A DNA stretch of 64,000 nt from Adiantum capillus-veneris. Taxonomy: Eukaryota > Streptophyta > Polypodiopsida > Polypodiales > Pteridaceae. Positions within the stretch are counted from its first letter, which is position 1; each line of letters starts with the position of its first letter. A model generated the notes under the pieces. That model worked only from the letters and a program-made list of their open reading frames with translations, was not told the origin of the DNA and did not search any database. Shown here in pieces: positions 44,780 through 57,189 of this stretch. A program made the position numbers and the translations under genes. The DNA lies in assembly GCA_014529385.2 (NCBI GenBank), contig CM043953.1:70727872-70791871 (forward strand), read 5' to 3'.

Positions 44780-47639
44780 CCCCAGACCTTATTGGTGAAC
44801 CTGTCTAGCCCTAGAAATAGTCGGTTGCAAAGAAAAGGCCTCGAGGTAGAGTTCTAACATTTGAGGTGAATCTCTCAAGTCAATCTCCTCCATCCATTTC
44901 GAATCCATGGCCGAGTAATTCGTAAGCTTGACCAAATACCGTCGAATAAGTCTGCCTGTCTTTATGTGCAAGAATCTGCTCAGGCTGTAAAACCTCGTTG
45001 AGCTCCTGAACTTCGGGTTGTTCTACATTTGCCTGATGTTCTAACACATCTCCCACATAGTGTCTAAGAAGACTCGCATGGAAAGCATTGTGAATCCTCT
45101 AAGAAGCAGGCAAACTCAATCGATAAGATACATCATTTATGACCTAGGTATCTCAAAAAGGTCCATAATACAAAGCTTTGAAAAAAACGTTTCCTTGTCC
45201 TTCTATTTCCTAAGTCTTGCCTAGTCAAATCTCAAAAGCACCCAATCTCCCTTGTTAAAGCGGAGTCAACGTCGATGCTTATCAACAGCTTTCTTCTGCT
45301 TTTCCAAACAGCGGCTTTCACCTGCTCATAACCCACATCCAAATCTTCCACAAACTTGTCGAACTTGAAAAACTTCATCCATCACTCGCACCATAGGTAG
45401 AAGCTTCTTGGCTCCCTCAACAATCTCAAAAGGTGTCTTGCGCGTAGAGAAACTATGAATAGTGTTATTGTAAGCAAACTCCACCAACGGCAATAATGCT
45501 TCCATTGAATGGAATTATCTGATACATAACACTTTAATAGATCCAAAAGTGCTCTCCATCTGTCTGTGGATCATAAGAAGAAGAGAACTTCAAAGTGGAG
45601 TGCAAATTTTGCCACAAAGCTCTCCAAAACAAGTCGTCATCCTCGTATCCTGATTGCTAATAATCGACTTAGGCATTCCATGATATTTGAAAATATTCAC
45701 CAAGAAGATCTTAGCGCGCTTCCGAACCGGAGTAAAACAAGTCTGTTTTACTGAACCGATCAACAATCGTCCAAATACCATTATTTGTTATTTGAAGTCC
45801 ATAGCAATGATTTCCCAAGGCGCCGATTGGATCAGAAGGGGTTGAAAGTAGACTGCGAATCTTCCCTCAATCAAACCATACTCGTTGACAAACCAAACAA
45901 CTCCTAACATGTTGCGCAAAGAAGGCCAATAAAAGTACAACTCCATAGCATGGATTGTGGTATCAATACCTATGTGTCCAGCATAGAGTGAAGCGTGACT
46001 CTCTTTAAGCACCTTCTTTCGTAATAATTTTGTCACACAAAGTTCGCCCCTTTCAAGCATAATAATCAGGTTGTTCTCCTCTATGAAGAGCATCAAAGGG
46101 CTCAAGAATTTGGCCCATTATATATATGCTTCTCTGAAAGCTTGGCCTGTGTCAAAAAGTATCTCAAAGACTGATGATCCGTTTGCAACTGTAGAATTAG
46201 CACCAAGAAGATAATGCTTCCATGATTGCAAATCATGAATCATAGCAAGCAATTCTTTCTCATAAATCTGCATATGCTTCTCAGGCCCTCTCAAAATCCT
46301 CTCTGAGCATGCCCATCTTGCATACCACAGGTATCACACTGGACTTGAAAAGACTTCAGGTAGAATAAGGGCTAGCTCTGTAGTAAGCTTGTCCTCCACG
46401 AGTTGCAAGGCTTGCTGTTGCCGTTCTCCAAAATGAAATACAAGTCCTTTATGAGTCAAATCATGCAGTGGTGCAGCTGTTTCAGCAAAGAGCCAAATAA
46501 ATCTTTGCCCTACAATTCGTAGGCTCTGGCCACTGCTGTATTACTTTGATTTTATCAGGGTCCATGCGTACTCCACCCTTGGAAATGATATGTCCCAAGA
46601 AATGAATCTCTTCCATAACGATTTTACTCTTGTTGCCATTAATGACCAGTCTTTCCTTTCGTACAGTGTCAAACACAAGCTCTCGACACTCTGCTTCACT
46701 CTTGGAAAACACAATTATATCATCAAAGAATGTGCCCACAAAGTGGCGATGAGGCCGAAAAATCCTATCCATCATCCAATGAAAGGTAGCAGGAGCATTG
46801 GTCAAGCTGAAAGGCATAACTAGAAACTCATATAAGCCAAAAACGGTCCTGAAAGCTGTCTTAGGCACATCTCGAGTATCAAGCTTGATCTGATGGTAGA
46901 CACTCTTCAAATCAATCCAGCTAAAATAGAAGAACCTTACAATCGACCCAAAATATCATCAATTCTTGCAATCGGAAACTTGTTCTTAACCGTGATCTTA
47001 ATCTTGTTGAGTGCTTCGTAACCAATGAACATCCACCGAGATTCATCTTTCTTCTGGACTATTAACATTGTAGAACAAAGAACTAGAACGTATCCAACAA
47101 TTCATTAAACTGGCGCATGATTTCTTCTTGCTGGGCTACACTGACCCTATAAGCTGGTTTGTTCGGAGCAGAACTGCCAGGAATGAGATCAGTAGGATGA
47201 TCCTCAGGGCATCTGGTGGCAACTCGTCATGTAAAGCTTCTGAAAAACAATCAACATACTGGTCCAAAAATTTACGACAGTGTTTATTCAAAGTATTCAA
47301 ATTAGAAGATACACTCTCTTCTTTCTCTTTAACAAAGATCAAGTAAGCAGAAAGATGACTCTTTATTAATTTAGGAACAAGAGAAGCTGATACAAGAGGC
47401 ATGCACTGGTTGTTTTGGATGCCTATAAGAAGCAGGTTACTTGGGAGCATAGGGGCAAGACATTAATTGTGGTGAAGGAACCATGGCATGACCAAAAGAA
47501 CATCACATCCTTCTAAAGGCACATTGAAAAACTATTCATGTTCCACATATTCTTGAATATGCAGTCGAAGTTTCCCAATCAAAGGAGTAACCGGTGCCTC
47601 AAGTCCACGAGCCGTCATAGAAGTTGAATAAGCAGATCC
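44780..47639 (-). pseudogene. Chromovirus G2 pol remnant, cut in its protease by an LTR
   Basis: Minus-strand order: protease end (GSAYSTSMTARGLEAPVTP, then VPLEGCDVLLVMPWF, 47639-47460); linker DCFSEALHDELPPDALR; reverse transcriptase VYHQIKLDTRDVPKTAFRTV, SLTNAPATFHWMMDRIF and FFDDIIVFSK (46910-46690); FLGHIISKGGVRMDPDKI; RNase H area 46450-46120; integrase zinc region ASLYAGHIGIDTTIHAMELY (about 46000); core KYHGMPKSIISNQDTRMT (about 45680); chromodomain YLVKLTNYSAMDSKWMEE (about 44930-44880). Many frameshifts. The LTR at 47640 begins exactly where the protease frame is cut. GATCC (47635-47639) would be one side of its target duplication. Confidence 0.85.
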
Positions 47640-47955
47640 TGTAGCAGGCTTGGACACTCCAAGCGAGAAATCAATAGCTACACATGAACAGAAACTTTAT
47701 AATCACTGAATTTAAATAGAGAGAGAGAGAGTCGACACGGCTCGGCGTAGTTCCGGGCCAAAGGTATTGGTCCCAAAGTCTGAAGCCCATTTGAGTATTT
47801 ATTTTTCATTAACCATTGCAAAGTACAACTCCCAAGGGACCTCTGCTCTCAGACTCTGCGCAAATCACAGAATTCCGTACAACTACCACGTCAGCATGCC
47901 ACCTTATCTGTCCGTATGTCAGCACACGGTCATGCCATGTCACCATTTTGTTACA
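47640..47955 (-). repeat. Chromovirus G3 LTR (3' LTR)
   Basis: 316 bp. The minus strand starts TGTAACA and ends TGCTACA, after a polypurine tract (TTTCAAGAGGGGGGTA, 47956-47971). A quasi-palindrome CTTGGACACTCCAAG at 47649-47663 lies near the terminus. Contains a short (AG)n tract. Confidence 0.82.
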
Positions 47956-47971
47956 TACCCCCCTCTTGAAA

Positions 47972-50900
47972 GAATTGTAATCGCCCTCGATTACGCGTGC
48001 AAAACAGACAGAGGCCATAAACCAATTCAATAGACATTGCCCTACGTACCGACCCACTAGACCAACACAAATCTAGCACTTACACATAAACGACAGTCAC
48101 ATCACATCAAGTCAAATCAATCACATGAAAATTCATTCTTAATCTCAGACCATGACTGCCAGCAACGTATTTAGTAATCGCATCTAGATCCACACCGGAC
48201 CTCACTGATATCAGATTACCTAATTTTTATTGCGATCATGTCTATAGAGATTGTCAAGACCAAAATGCTGCAGTCATTTTATCTTTCAGTCCTGCACTTA
48301 AACGCAGTCACATTTTAGCGTGTTTATCAATCAGAATCAGAATCAGTTCCAAGAATTCCCATGTCGAAGTACTTCTTTCATAAAGTCATCCAGCAGTATA
48401 CTATCAACCCATCAATATCCCTGAAATCCAAAGAAAAATCAGTGACTTCATTCTAATTTCTATATAGGTAATCTGTGACAAAGGAGTGGAGTAACTCCTC
48501 TCTTATCCACTCATGCTTGCACCAGATTCAACCTGCTGATCTCCGGGAACTATAGCCAAAGCTAACAAAAAGCGTCAAGGTAAAGTTCCAAATTTGAGGG
48601 GTATCTGCCAAGTCCTCTTCATCCATCCACTTCGCATTCAATACCGGATAGTTCTTGACTAAGAACTGCCATTTACTTTACCTTTCTCTTTCCTTTCCTG
48701 GTGATCCAGTTTCTATTCCAGAACAAGTATCTCCTCAATCTCTTCCCCTTCAGGTTGCTCCTCAGGCTCCCTATCGACTAGCACCTCACCCTTGGAATTT
48801 TTCAACACTCACATGAAAAGCATTGTGAATCTTCAAAGTTTTTGGCAACTTCAGTCTGAAGAATAGATCATTTATCTTCTCTTGAATCTCGAAAGGGCCA
48901 TAGTTAGGCTTAGCTTTGGAAAAAGTTGCTCCTTTCCTTTTCATTTTCTTAGGCGTACCTTCTCAAACCGTAAGAGCACCCAATTATCTTCCTTTAGCTG
49001 CAAGTCACATCAAATCTTGTCGGCTGCCCTTTTATGCTATGCTTGAAACTTCTCAAGAGCCTTGTGCACCTTGGCAACAACAATATCCAGATCTAGAGCA
49101 TAGTGATATGCTTCAAAAATCTTATCCTGGGTCTGGGGAATTCTCTAATTTACCAGCTGATTCCCTTTTTCTTTTCTTTCCTTGTGCCCTGGGACCTGTG
49201 GGTAGCGTCTTTCACTTTCCCTGTCCATTGGCACGTCAGTCTCAATCATCAGAACCCTAAGACGCATTGTCATCTGATCTCCTTTTTGTGGAATCCTTTG
49301 ATGAACTTGCATCTAGTTTCCTTAGTTTGTTGAACTCCTCGGATATGCCACGATCTGATTCTCGAGAATCGTGTGATGAGCTGTCATCCGGTTCCCCTGA
49401 TTCATTTTAATCGCTCTCGCGGAGTCGTGCCTTGCTGAAGTGGATACTATCCTGCAGATAAGATAAGTGAATGAACTGCATGTGCTCCAAATCATCCCTT
49501 AGCATGTTGCATAAGTCTCTGAATAGAGTCAGACTTCTTGTGCAGCAAACAACAGCAAAACTGCTCAATCTAGTCTTTCAAAGTGATCTTTCGAAACAAA
49601 GACACTGGTCAATAAGTATCCCAAAACCTCTGGCAGTAATCATCCAATGGATCTTTCTCAGTCATTTTCAAGTGATGCCAAGCCATGATAACATCTTGTG
49701 CATATTCATGTCATAGGAATGGAGAGGGCAGTAGCCAGCGAGGGCACAGGGGCGAGAAAGAGCTCGCGATGAGCAGGACAATGCTCGGATTGCATCGCCA
49801 AGGAGACAGAAATTGTTCACAGGGCCATGGTGCCCCTATTCAATATTACTCTCGGAAGTTTTCACGCACCTCGTCCCCGTCCATGCCATGTCATCAAGGG
49901 GTCGTTCCCACTAGTGATTTCGCTAGTGGCTAGTCGTAAATAGAAGGGGGAGTTTTCCATGCAAAGAAAGACTCCCAAGTTCGACTCTCATAGAGATAAT
50001 AAGGAGGCCTCACTCTCTCTCTTCTCGGGTTAGGTCATAAACCTGGATACCTCACTCATGCCAAGCTTCCATAGCAAGTTGACGTGAAGATTGTCTTGAA
50101 TTTTAGCCATGTCATAGGCGCTTCTCTATCGAACAGCAGAGTAGACCACCAAGTTTGTGCAATTCCTTTCAAGTAAGATACCGCCCTTCACACCCTAGAG
50201 TGTTTTGTGAACCAATCTCTAGAGGAGACCACGTCAACCTATTGTACAAACTCAAGGGCTCGATGGGTGTCATGGCAGTCTAAGACGTCTCATATCCGAC
50301 GGCCTGACTCCCTTCCTTGAACTCCTTGGTTTTCTTGTTGATTTGGTCACTGTCAAAAGAGGACGAACTCTGCTCCTTTAAACGGCTAGATGGCCTTCCA
50401 TGCCTTCTCTATGCCTTCTAGACTTCTTTTTTTTCAAAAAATTTACTTCAAAAGAATCTTGTCTTTGGTGCTTAGAAGCTGAGGAACCTCCTTAGCACTG
50501 TTGAATACTTCAAATGGCGCCTTCCCCATGAGTTTCTGTAGGCAAACTCCACGAAGGGCAAATACTTTTCCCATTAAGTATTCTAATTCGGATTTTATAA
50601 GACTTCTACAAATTCAATTCCATTAAATTCGATATCTCATATTTCCAATCTGTCTGCAGGTAGAAAGAGGACAAGAACTGCAACTGCGTGCCAATGTTCT
50701 TCCCGATTTCCCTCCAAAACAACCTAGCAAACCGGAGATCGCTGTCCAAAGAAATGGACTCAGGCATGGCATATATTTGGAAAATCTGTGAGACAAACAG
50801 TTTTGTCAAATGATCAGGCTTAACTGTCTTCCTTGCCGAAATGAAGTGGGCATGTTTACAGAATCTATCAATGCCTATCCAAATGCCATCATGTCCCTTT

Positions 50901-51696
50901 GAGTGTTGGGGAGATTAAAAATGAAATCCATAGCAATGCTTTCCCAAGGGCGGGTGGGAATGGTTAAAGGTTATAAGAGTCCGTGTGCCTTATGCCTGTC
51001 AAAACTTAGCCTTATAGCATCCTAAACCACTGCGAACAAAGTCATCCACATCCTTTTTAAGCCTCGGCCAATAGAAGTACCGCTCCACACCCTTCAAGGT
51101 GGACAATGACACTCTGTCAAAACCTTTTCCCTCAAGGGCTGTGTAACACACAATATCATTTTCCGCATCAAATAGCCATCCTGTATGGAATAGCGTGAAA
51201 TTGTCTCCCCATCCTGTATCCCACTAAAAATATCAACAAAGTTGGGATCCATGGGGCACTAATCAACCATGTCCTCGAAGCTTCTGTGATAAATCGCGGA
51301 AATAGCCAAAACCAAGGGCTTTCAAGACAATGTATCTGTCATTAAATTCTTCTGTCCTTGAACATGGACAATCTGGAAGTGAAACTGTGACAGTAGGGTA
51401 GCCCATCGCATCTGCTTTTTTGAACGCTGCTTCTATGACTAGAAGTAGCGTAAACTTTGATGATCCGTAAAGATTGTATAATCATGTATAATCAGTTTCG
51501 AGTAAATACTAAATAGTGTCGCCATTGAGTACGAGTATAGATCACTGCTAATAGCTCTTTTTCATAAATTTAGGCAACTATTTCAGGACGTGAAAACGTT
51601 CTGTTCTCATAAGCAATTACACGGTCTTCTTGCATCAAGATTGCTCCCAAATTGCGACCATAAGCATCACAGTAAATTTCGAATGGCTTTTGCAAG
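47972..51696 (-). pseudogene. Chromovirus G3 internal remnant, rearranged
   Basis: Minus-strand pieces: RNase H KPFEIYCDAYGRNLGAILMQ (51690-51600), followed by IYEKELLAVIYT; integrase core near 50950-50600 (FVSQIFQIYAMPESISLDSD); KYLPFVEFAYRNS near 50570. After an interruption come VHKALEKFQA and NWVLLRFEKVRLRK (49080-48950) and a chromodomain KNYPVLNAKWMDEEDLADTP (about 48660-48600). Between the integrase parts lies a gag-like piece, HLKMTEKDPLDDYCQRFWDT (49680-49610), which is out of order for a single element. The RNase H end is cut by the LTR at 51697. Confidence 0.7.
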
Positions 51697-52311
51697 TGTA
51701 ACAGACTTGGACACTCCAAGTCAAGAATCAATCCCGACAGCACCAAATAACCACTTCAAAATACTTCACAGTTCACAATAGATTTGCACTGGCCTGGCGG
51801 AGTTCCGTGCCTAGAGATATTGGCCCCAAAGACTGGTGCCCCTGTCGGTATTTCTTTTTGTATTAATCAGTGTTCAAAGTACAAGAGTGGTTCGAGTCTT
51901 ACTTTCAGGCTCTGCATCCAGATGCTCTGTAGAGTGGGAGCCCAAGCCACTTATTTATTTACAAGGGATGCCAAAAGAAGAGCCCCAAAAGCTTAAAATC
52001 AAAAGCTCTCTCTCTCTCTCTCTCTCTCTCTTTCATAATCAAGCAATCTCTCACTTTTAATAAACTAAAAGCAAGCCCAGCGTAGCCAAAAAGCTGCCGC
52101 AAGGAGATCTCACGCCAAAAAGCAATATGCGCCGCAATTTCTGGGATTCTGTCACGTCATCATGCTTGCGCTATTTTCGAGACCTTCCCTGCTGCCATTA
52201 GGATAAGGATTAGGGTTTTTACTGTTTTAGGGTTTTTGGCAGATTTTAGGGTTTGCAAGTTTTAGAGTTAGGGTTTCTGTTCTCGGGCAGCCACAACATC
52301 ACTTTGTGACA
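51697..52311 (-). repeat. Chromovirus G4 LTR (3' LTR), inserted in G3 RNase H
   Basis: 615 bp. The minus strand starts TGTCACA and ends TGTTACA, with a polypurine tract AGAGGGGGGTA at 52312-52322. It shares CTTGGACACTCCAAG (51706-51720) and the end region with the G3 LTR. It contains (TC)n at 52005-52031 and several TTTTAGGGTTT words at 52200-52275. Confidence 0.82.
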
Positions 52312-52859
52312 TACCCCCCTCTTGAAAGCATTGTAATCGCTCTCAATTATGCTTGCAAAACAGACAAAGGCCATAAACCGTCTTAGCAGACACTGACTGT
52401 TAGTACCTACGTACTAGAAACACACATCTAGCACATGTACCAATCGGCAGTCACATCACACGACATCACATGACATTCAACATTCAATCGGATCTTAGAT
52501 CATGATTTATCGGCAATATAGCTAGCAATCGCATCTAGATCCAATCGGGACCTTATCGATGTCCGATTGACTAACCCCTATTGCAAGCATATCTATTCGA
52601 GATCAATCAGACCAAAATGCTGCAGTCATTTCGTCTATCAATTCCTGCACTTAAAAAGAAGTCAAGAACAAATCAGTATCATATTCAGGAATTCCATTTC
52701 ATAAAGTCATACAACAGAATACTGTCAGCTTTCAGTATCCCTGAAGCTCAAAGAGACATCAGTGACTCTAGTATCAAAATCGAGGCATCTGTTGACAAAG
52801 GAGCGGAGTGACTCCCCTCTTGTGCATCCCACTACACCAGATCTCCGGCCAAGCTGAAT

Positions 52860-53328
52860 TCTCAGTTACATTTGGAGTAGACTATGCAAACCAAAAGCAT
52901 CGAGGTAAAGTTTCACAATCTGAGTAGTATCTGCTAGGTCCTCCCCCTCCATCCACTTCGCATCCAATACAAGATAGTTCTTGAATTTAACCAAGAACCG
53001 CCTTTGGACTTTACCTTTATTCTTCGTATCCTTATGTGCCAAAATCTGTTCAGAAACAAGGATCTCCTCATTTTCTTCCACTTTGGGTTGCTCATCAGGC
53101 TCCCCATCATCAGGCATATCACCTTTGAAAGGTTTCAAGAGACTCACATGAAATGCATTGTGAATCCTCCAAGTATCATGTAGTTTCAGTCGGAAGGAGA
53201 CATCATTTATCTTTTCAGAGATCTGGAAAGGTCCGTAGTATTGCATACTGAGCTTTGAAAAAAACCTCTCCTTTCCCTTTTTCTTTCTCAGGCGTGCCTT
53301 CTCAAAACATAAGAGTACCCAACCATCC
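52860..53328 (-). pseudogene. Chromovirus G4 integrase C-terminus and chromodomain
   Basis: Reads GWVLLCFEKARLRKKKGKER, SMQYYGPFQISEKINDVSFR, RIHNAFHVSLLKPFKGDMPD, EEILVSEQILAHKDTKNKGK, RRFLVKFKNYLVLDAKWMEG and EDLADTTQIVKLYLDAF. The chromodomain (last 60 residues) is uninterrupted. Similarity to a G-type pol stops at about 53328, where the plus-strand G5 begins. Confidence 0.85.
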
Positions 53329-53330
53329 AA

Positions 53331-54683
53331 AGTCGGATGATGCATGGCAGATTGTGTGTCACAAAGCCATTGCGACGCAAAGTTATAGAAGAGAGTCATG
53401 TCCCACCGTATGTAGGGCATCGTGGTATCGATGCTACAGTTAAAGCGGTTGAGACATTCTTCTACTGGCCTACATTGAGAAGAGATGTAGATGCCTTTGT
53501 GCGAGACTGCCTAATTTGTCAGAAGGTCAAGTTTGACAGGCAAAAGGCACCAGGGTTATTGCAACCACTACCTATTTCAGATAAACCATGGGAAAGTATT
53601 GCTATGGATTTTATCTTTGATCTTCCGAGAACGCAAACAGGAAACGATGGTATTTGGACCATTATTTGCAGATTCAGCAAACAGGCTCATTTCATTCCTG
53701 TCAGGAAGAAGATAAAGCCAGATCAAATGGCACACTTGTTTATAAGCAATATTTTCAAGTATCATGACATGCCACAGTCGATTGTTAGCGACCGTGATCC
53801 ACGCATGACAAGTTTGTTCTGGAGAGGCTTGTTTGAGAATATGGGCACCACGCTCAAATTCTTTTCGTCATTTCATCCTCAAACAGATGGGCAGTCAGAA
53901 GAGACCAATTCTATTGTCCTAGATCTGCTAAAGTGCTATGTGTCAGAGCATAAGAGAAAGTGGGAGCAGTATTTTCCATTGGTAGAGTATGCATACAATA
54001 ATACAATGCATTCATCAACTGGCAAGGCACCCTTTGAGATAGTTGAAGGTGGCAAGAAAGTTCCTCCTATACTGCATACAAAGGACAAGATATTTGAAGC
54101 AAATAAGTATGTTCAGGACATGGATGAAATGTACAAAAAGGTCAAAGTGGCCTTAGAAAAGACTCGGGCAAAGCAAAAGAAAGGAGTTGATCGTCACTGT
54201 CGTGAAGTGGTATAATCACTTGGTGATTGGGTGCTTTTGCGCTTTAAAAAGGCAAGGTTAAAGAAGATGAAGGGCAAGGAAAGACTGTTTCCAAAGCTCA
54301 GCATGCGTTACTATGGGCCTTTTCAAGTGTGAGACATAATCAGTGATGTTACATATAGGCTGAAATTGCCTAACAGTTGGAAGATCCACAATGCGTTTGA
54401 TGTGAATCTTCTCAGACCCTATGTGAGTGATGTGCCAGAAGATATGTCAGCTGAAGATTAGCCGGAAGTCGAGGAACTTGACGAGATCTTGGTCCCGGAA
54501 CAGATTTTGGCACACAAAGAAAGGAAAGTGAAAGGCAAGGTTGCTAGGCGTTACTTTGTAAAGTTCAGAAACTATCCACCAATGGATGCTAAGTGGATGG
54601 AAGAAGGTGAACTTGCAGAGTCACCAACTGTGTTATCACTTTACCTTGAAGCCTTCGATTTGCAACCTACCTTGACCCCTTGA
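53331..54683 (+). pseudogene. Chromovirus G5 integrase and chromodomain
   Basis: Starts inside the integrase zinc region (CVTKPLRRKVIEESH, GHRGIDATVKAVETFFYW, DCLICQ). The catalytic core follows with all three acidic residues present: SIAMDFIFDLPRT, VSDRDPRMTSLFW and HPQTDGQSEETN. Then MHSSTGKAPFEIVEG and VKVALEKTRAKQKKGVDRHC, stop TAA at 54213, GDWVLLRFKKARLKKMKGKE, a TGA near 54330, WKIHNAFDVNLLRPYVSDVP, and a chromodomain RRYFVKFRNYPPMDAKWMEE ending at 54683. Only the 3' third of pol is present; there is no RT or gag. Closely related to G4 but on the opposite strand, meeting it head to head. Confidence 0.9.
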
Positions 54684-55256
54684 GTTTCAAAGCTACATGG
54701 ATTGTCAGTGTGACAATGGATTTTGAAACAAATGATGTACATGGTACTTAAAGTGAGCTCAAATGAAATACCTGTTACATGAATGTTAGAGCTGTACAGA
54801 TTGTCAGTTTGGCAATTGCTCTTATGGAATGTCCAAACGTTTGGTTAGTGCTATAGAAGTGAGTATTTCTTGTCAGTTTGTCAAGGATACAGTAATTGCT
54901 TCTATTATAGAGTACATGTGTAACTGCATTCTTAAACTGTCGGTTTGGCTATGCTCGAAAGTGTTACGGGATCCAACGTGTACTATAAGACAGTGGCAAA
55001 ATGTGCAGCTACCATTTTGTCATTGGAAAGTTAGTGACTCAAAGCAATGGCAGAGTGCGCAGCTACCACTATGTCATTGCGACAGGATTCACACGCAGGC
55101 AATACATGTGTCGACGAGGTGTTGAATACACCAGGGTTGATAATGAGCATATATGTGTCGTACATGTGTCGACAGGTCTTGAATACATCAGTGTTGACTA
55201 GGAGCATGTACGACATAGATGCAAACGAGAACATTTGAGATTTCAAGAGGGGGGTA

Positions 55257-56100
55257 TGTCACCAGCGTGTGACTACTATCTATCCTTTTTGTTGATTTCT
55301 TTCTTATTATCTATTTACTTTCACTTTTTGGAAAGACCCCTCGGGAAATCTAACTGCCCTGCATTGCATAGCTAGTGTGGAACTGTCCAGAGGGAGTCCA
55401 GGCCTGAGGGCAAGAGAGCACTAAGGTTGGACAAGGACTATGGTTAGCCAAGTGGGGTCATTGACTAGCCAAAGCGAATCCTTTGCTACAGAGGCTACAT
55501 TACAGTTCTGGGTGTGGCTGCAGTGTACAAAGAGGGTCGGATGACCTAGAAAGATACAATGGCAACATCTCCTAAAATTTAGGGAACTGCTATTTTGGGA
55601 CCTGAAAATGTGTTTGCGTCATTACCTCCGGAAATACAAGGAGAACATTTTCTTACTCTACCGTGAAGTCAACTGGGCAACTGGTTGGGAGATTTTTAGG
55701 TGGCAACCTCGAAACGGGAAAATGCTTATAAATGTGCCAAGTGGCACCTTTTGGTGCACTTTCCTCAAGCAAGAGAAGGGGGCGCTGATTTTAGAGAGGA
55801 GAAGGGCTCATTTGCAGATTTTTGTCACAGGTTAAGAGCTATGGAGTACTTGCTTTCCCTCCTATGTACAGTGCGGTGCCAGGAGTGATGCCCTACACGT
55901 TACGCACTGCCCTCTCTCTCCCCTATGGCAATATGTTATGCCCCACTAGTGGGCTTTTCATTTGACCAATGTACAATTGTGTGGGTTCATGCGCGATTGC
56001 CGAGGCAAGAGCCTCTTGCACATGTACTGGATTAGCTAGCGGCTAATCCCCCGCAAGTACAGGTAAATTCGGAGAGGTTTCACGCCAGAAATCTCGTCCG
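55257..56100 (+). repeat. Start of G5 3' LTR
   Basis: The polypurine tract TTCAAGAGGGGGGTA (55242-55256) is followed by TGTCACC, matching the polypurine/LTR border of G3 and G4. The right end is uncertain; an LTR-like end TTGTGACA lies at 57683. Confidence 0.6.
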
Positions 56101-56719
56101 ATTCAAAGAGCAAGTAGCCCTACAAGTGCAGGAGCTCGAGGACTTGCTACGGATGCGACCGGCATGCGAAACGGAGCCCGAACCAGTACATTACAGCCTG
56201 CTGTGTATTTTTGCAGGCTTAGGGTTTTGGCCCTAAACGGTCCCTAATACCCCCAGGAGGGGACCGCTGTACAGGCGATCTGGCGCATTTTCAGGGCTGA
56301 AAATAGAGAATTCATCGTGCTGCAGATTCTCGCCAGGTTTTGCAAAGTGCCCGTATGCGTCGAGAAAGTCATTTAATGCGTGGGAATAATGACCGTGAAG
56401 GGTTCTAGTACAGTTATGCTGCCGAAATCAGGCCAGAACAATCAAAATTCAGCCAAGGTTGTGCGGGGCAGCTTGGAAAGAACCACAGTGTTTATTCCCT
56501 CTTTTATACAATAAAGAAATACTGAAAGGTCCGCCTAAGTTAGGGGTCAATCTGGTGTCGGTCTACTCATACAGGTGCAATCTAGCAGCCTGTATCTCTC
56601 TCCCCTTTGTTGTGTCTTGAAAGTACAGATAAAGTGGACGACAAATTAAATGGGTGAAAGCTAAATCAAGGTTTAAAGTAAAGTCTACCGCCCTTTTTGG
56701 ATTGAAACGGCCGGTTTCA

Positions 56720-57060
56720 AGCAGAATTCCATACTACCTCATTCTGGTAAGCTGGTGACAATCCGAACAGATAAAGCATCTGCAATATGACATGCCGGTC
56801 TTTCGAAACTTTTGTCTTGTGGACAGAGTCCTTGAATTCCTGTGAGTAAGCGTCCAGGGTCTTTTTGCGCATCTCCAACTTGAACAGTTCTTAAAACACT
56901 CGATCTTATCCACTTGCACAAAGCAAGCTGGAAGACGTTCTGAAAATCTTCCCACATCGTTGGCTTAGGTCATAACCAACCCACCACGCATAAGCCTTGC
57001 CTTGGAGCATGATTTGTATCTGTCACAAGAAACTGTTGACGTGTCAAGTCATCGAAGAGT
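56720..57060 (-). pseudogene. Ty3/Gypsy gag fragment
   Basis: In mixed frames the minus strand gives FKLEMRKKTLDAYSQEFKDS, VSKDRHVILQMLYLFGLSPA and YQNEV, typical of the C-terminal part of a gypsy capsid, and upstream WEDFQNVFQLALCKWIR. It may belong to G2 or G3, whose 5' parts are missing; this cannot be shown here. Confidence 0.6.
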
Positions 57061-57189
57061 AGAGCCAGTCTTTAGATCAAGGCCGAGGGGCCTAAACCTA
57101 AGAAGAACAAGCAACAGTAGAAGAAGTCCTACGAACTTATGGGACCCCGTCCGACGGGACCCAAGTGACATAAAGGAATTAAAATAAAG

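Noticed and set aside
55001-55246. Overlapping short frames on both strands at 55000-55250
   Set aside because: They fall in the 3' untranslated part of G5, contain a short local repeat (GTGTCGACA-type words) and show no domain.
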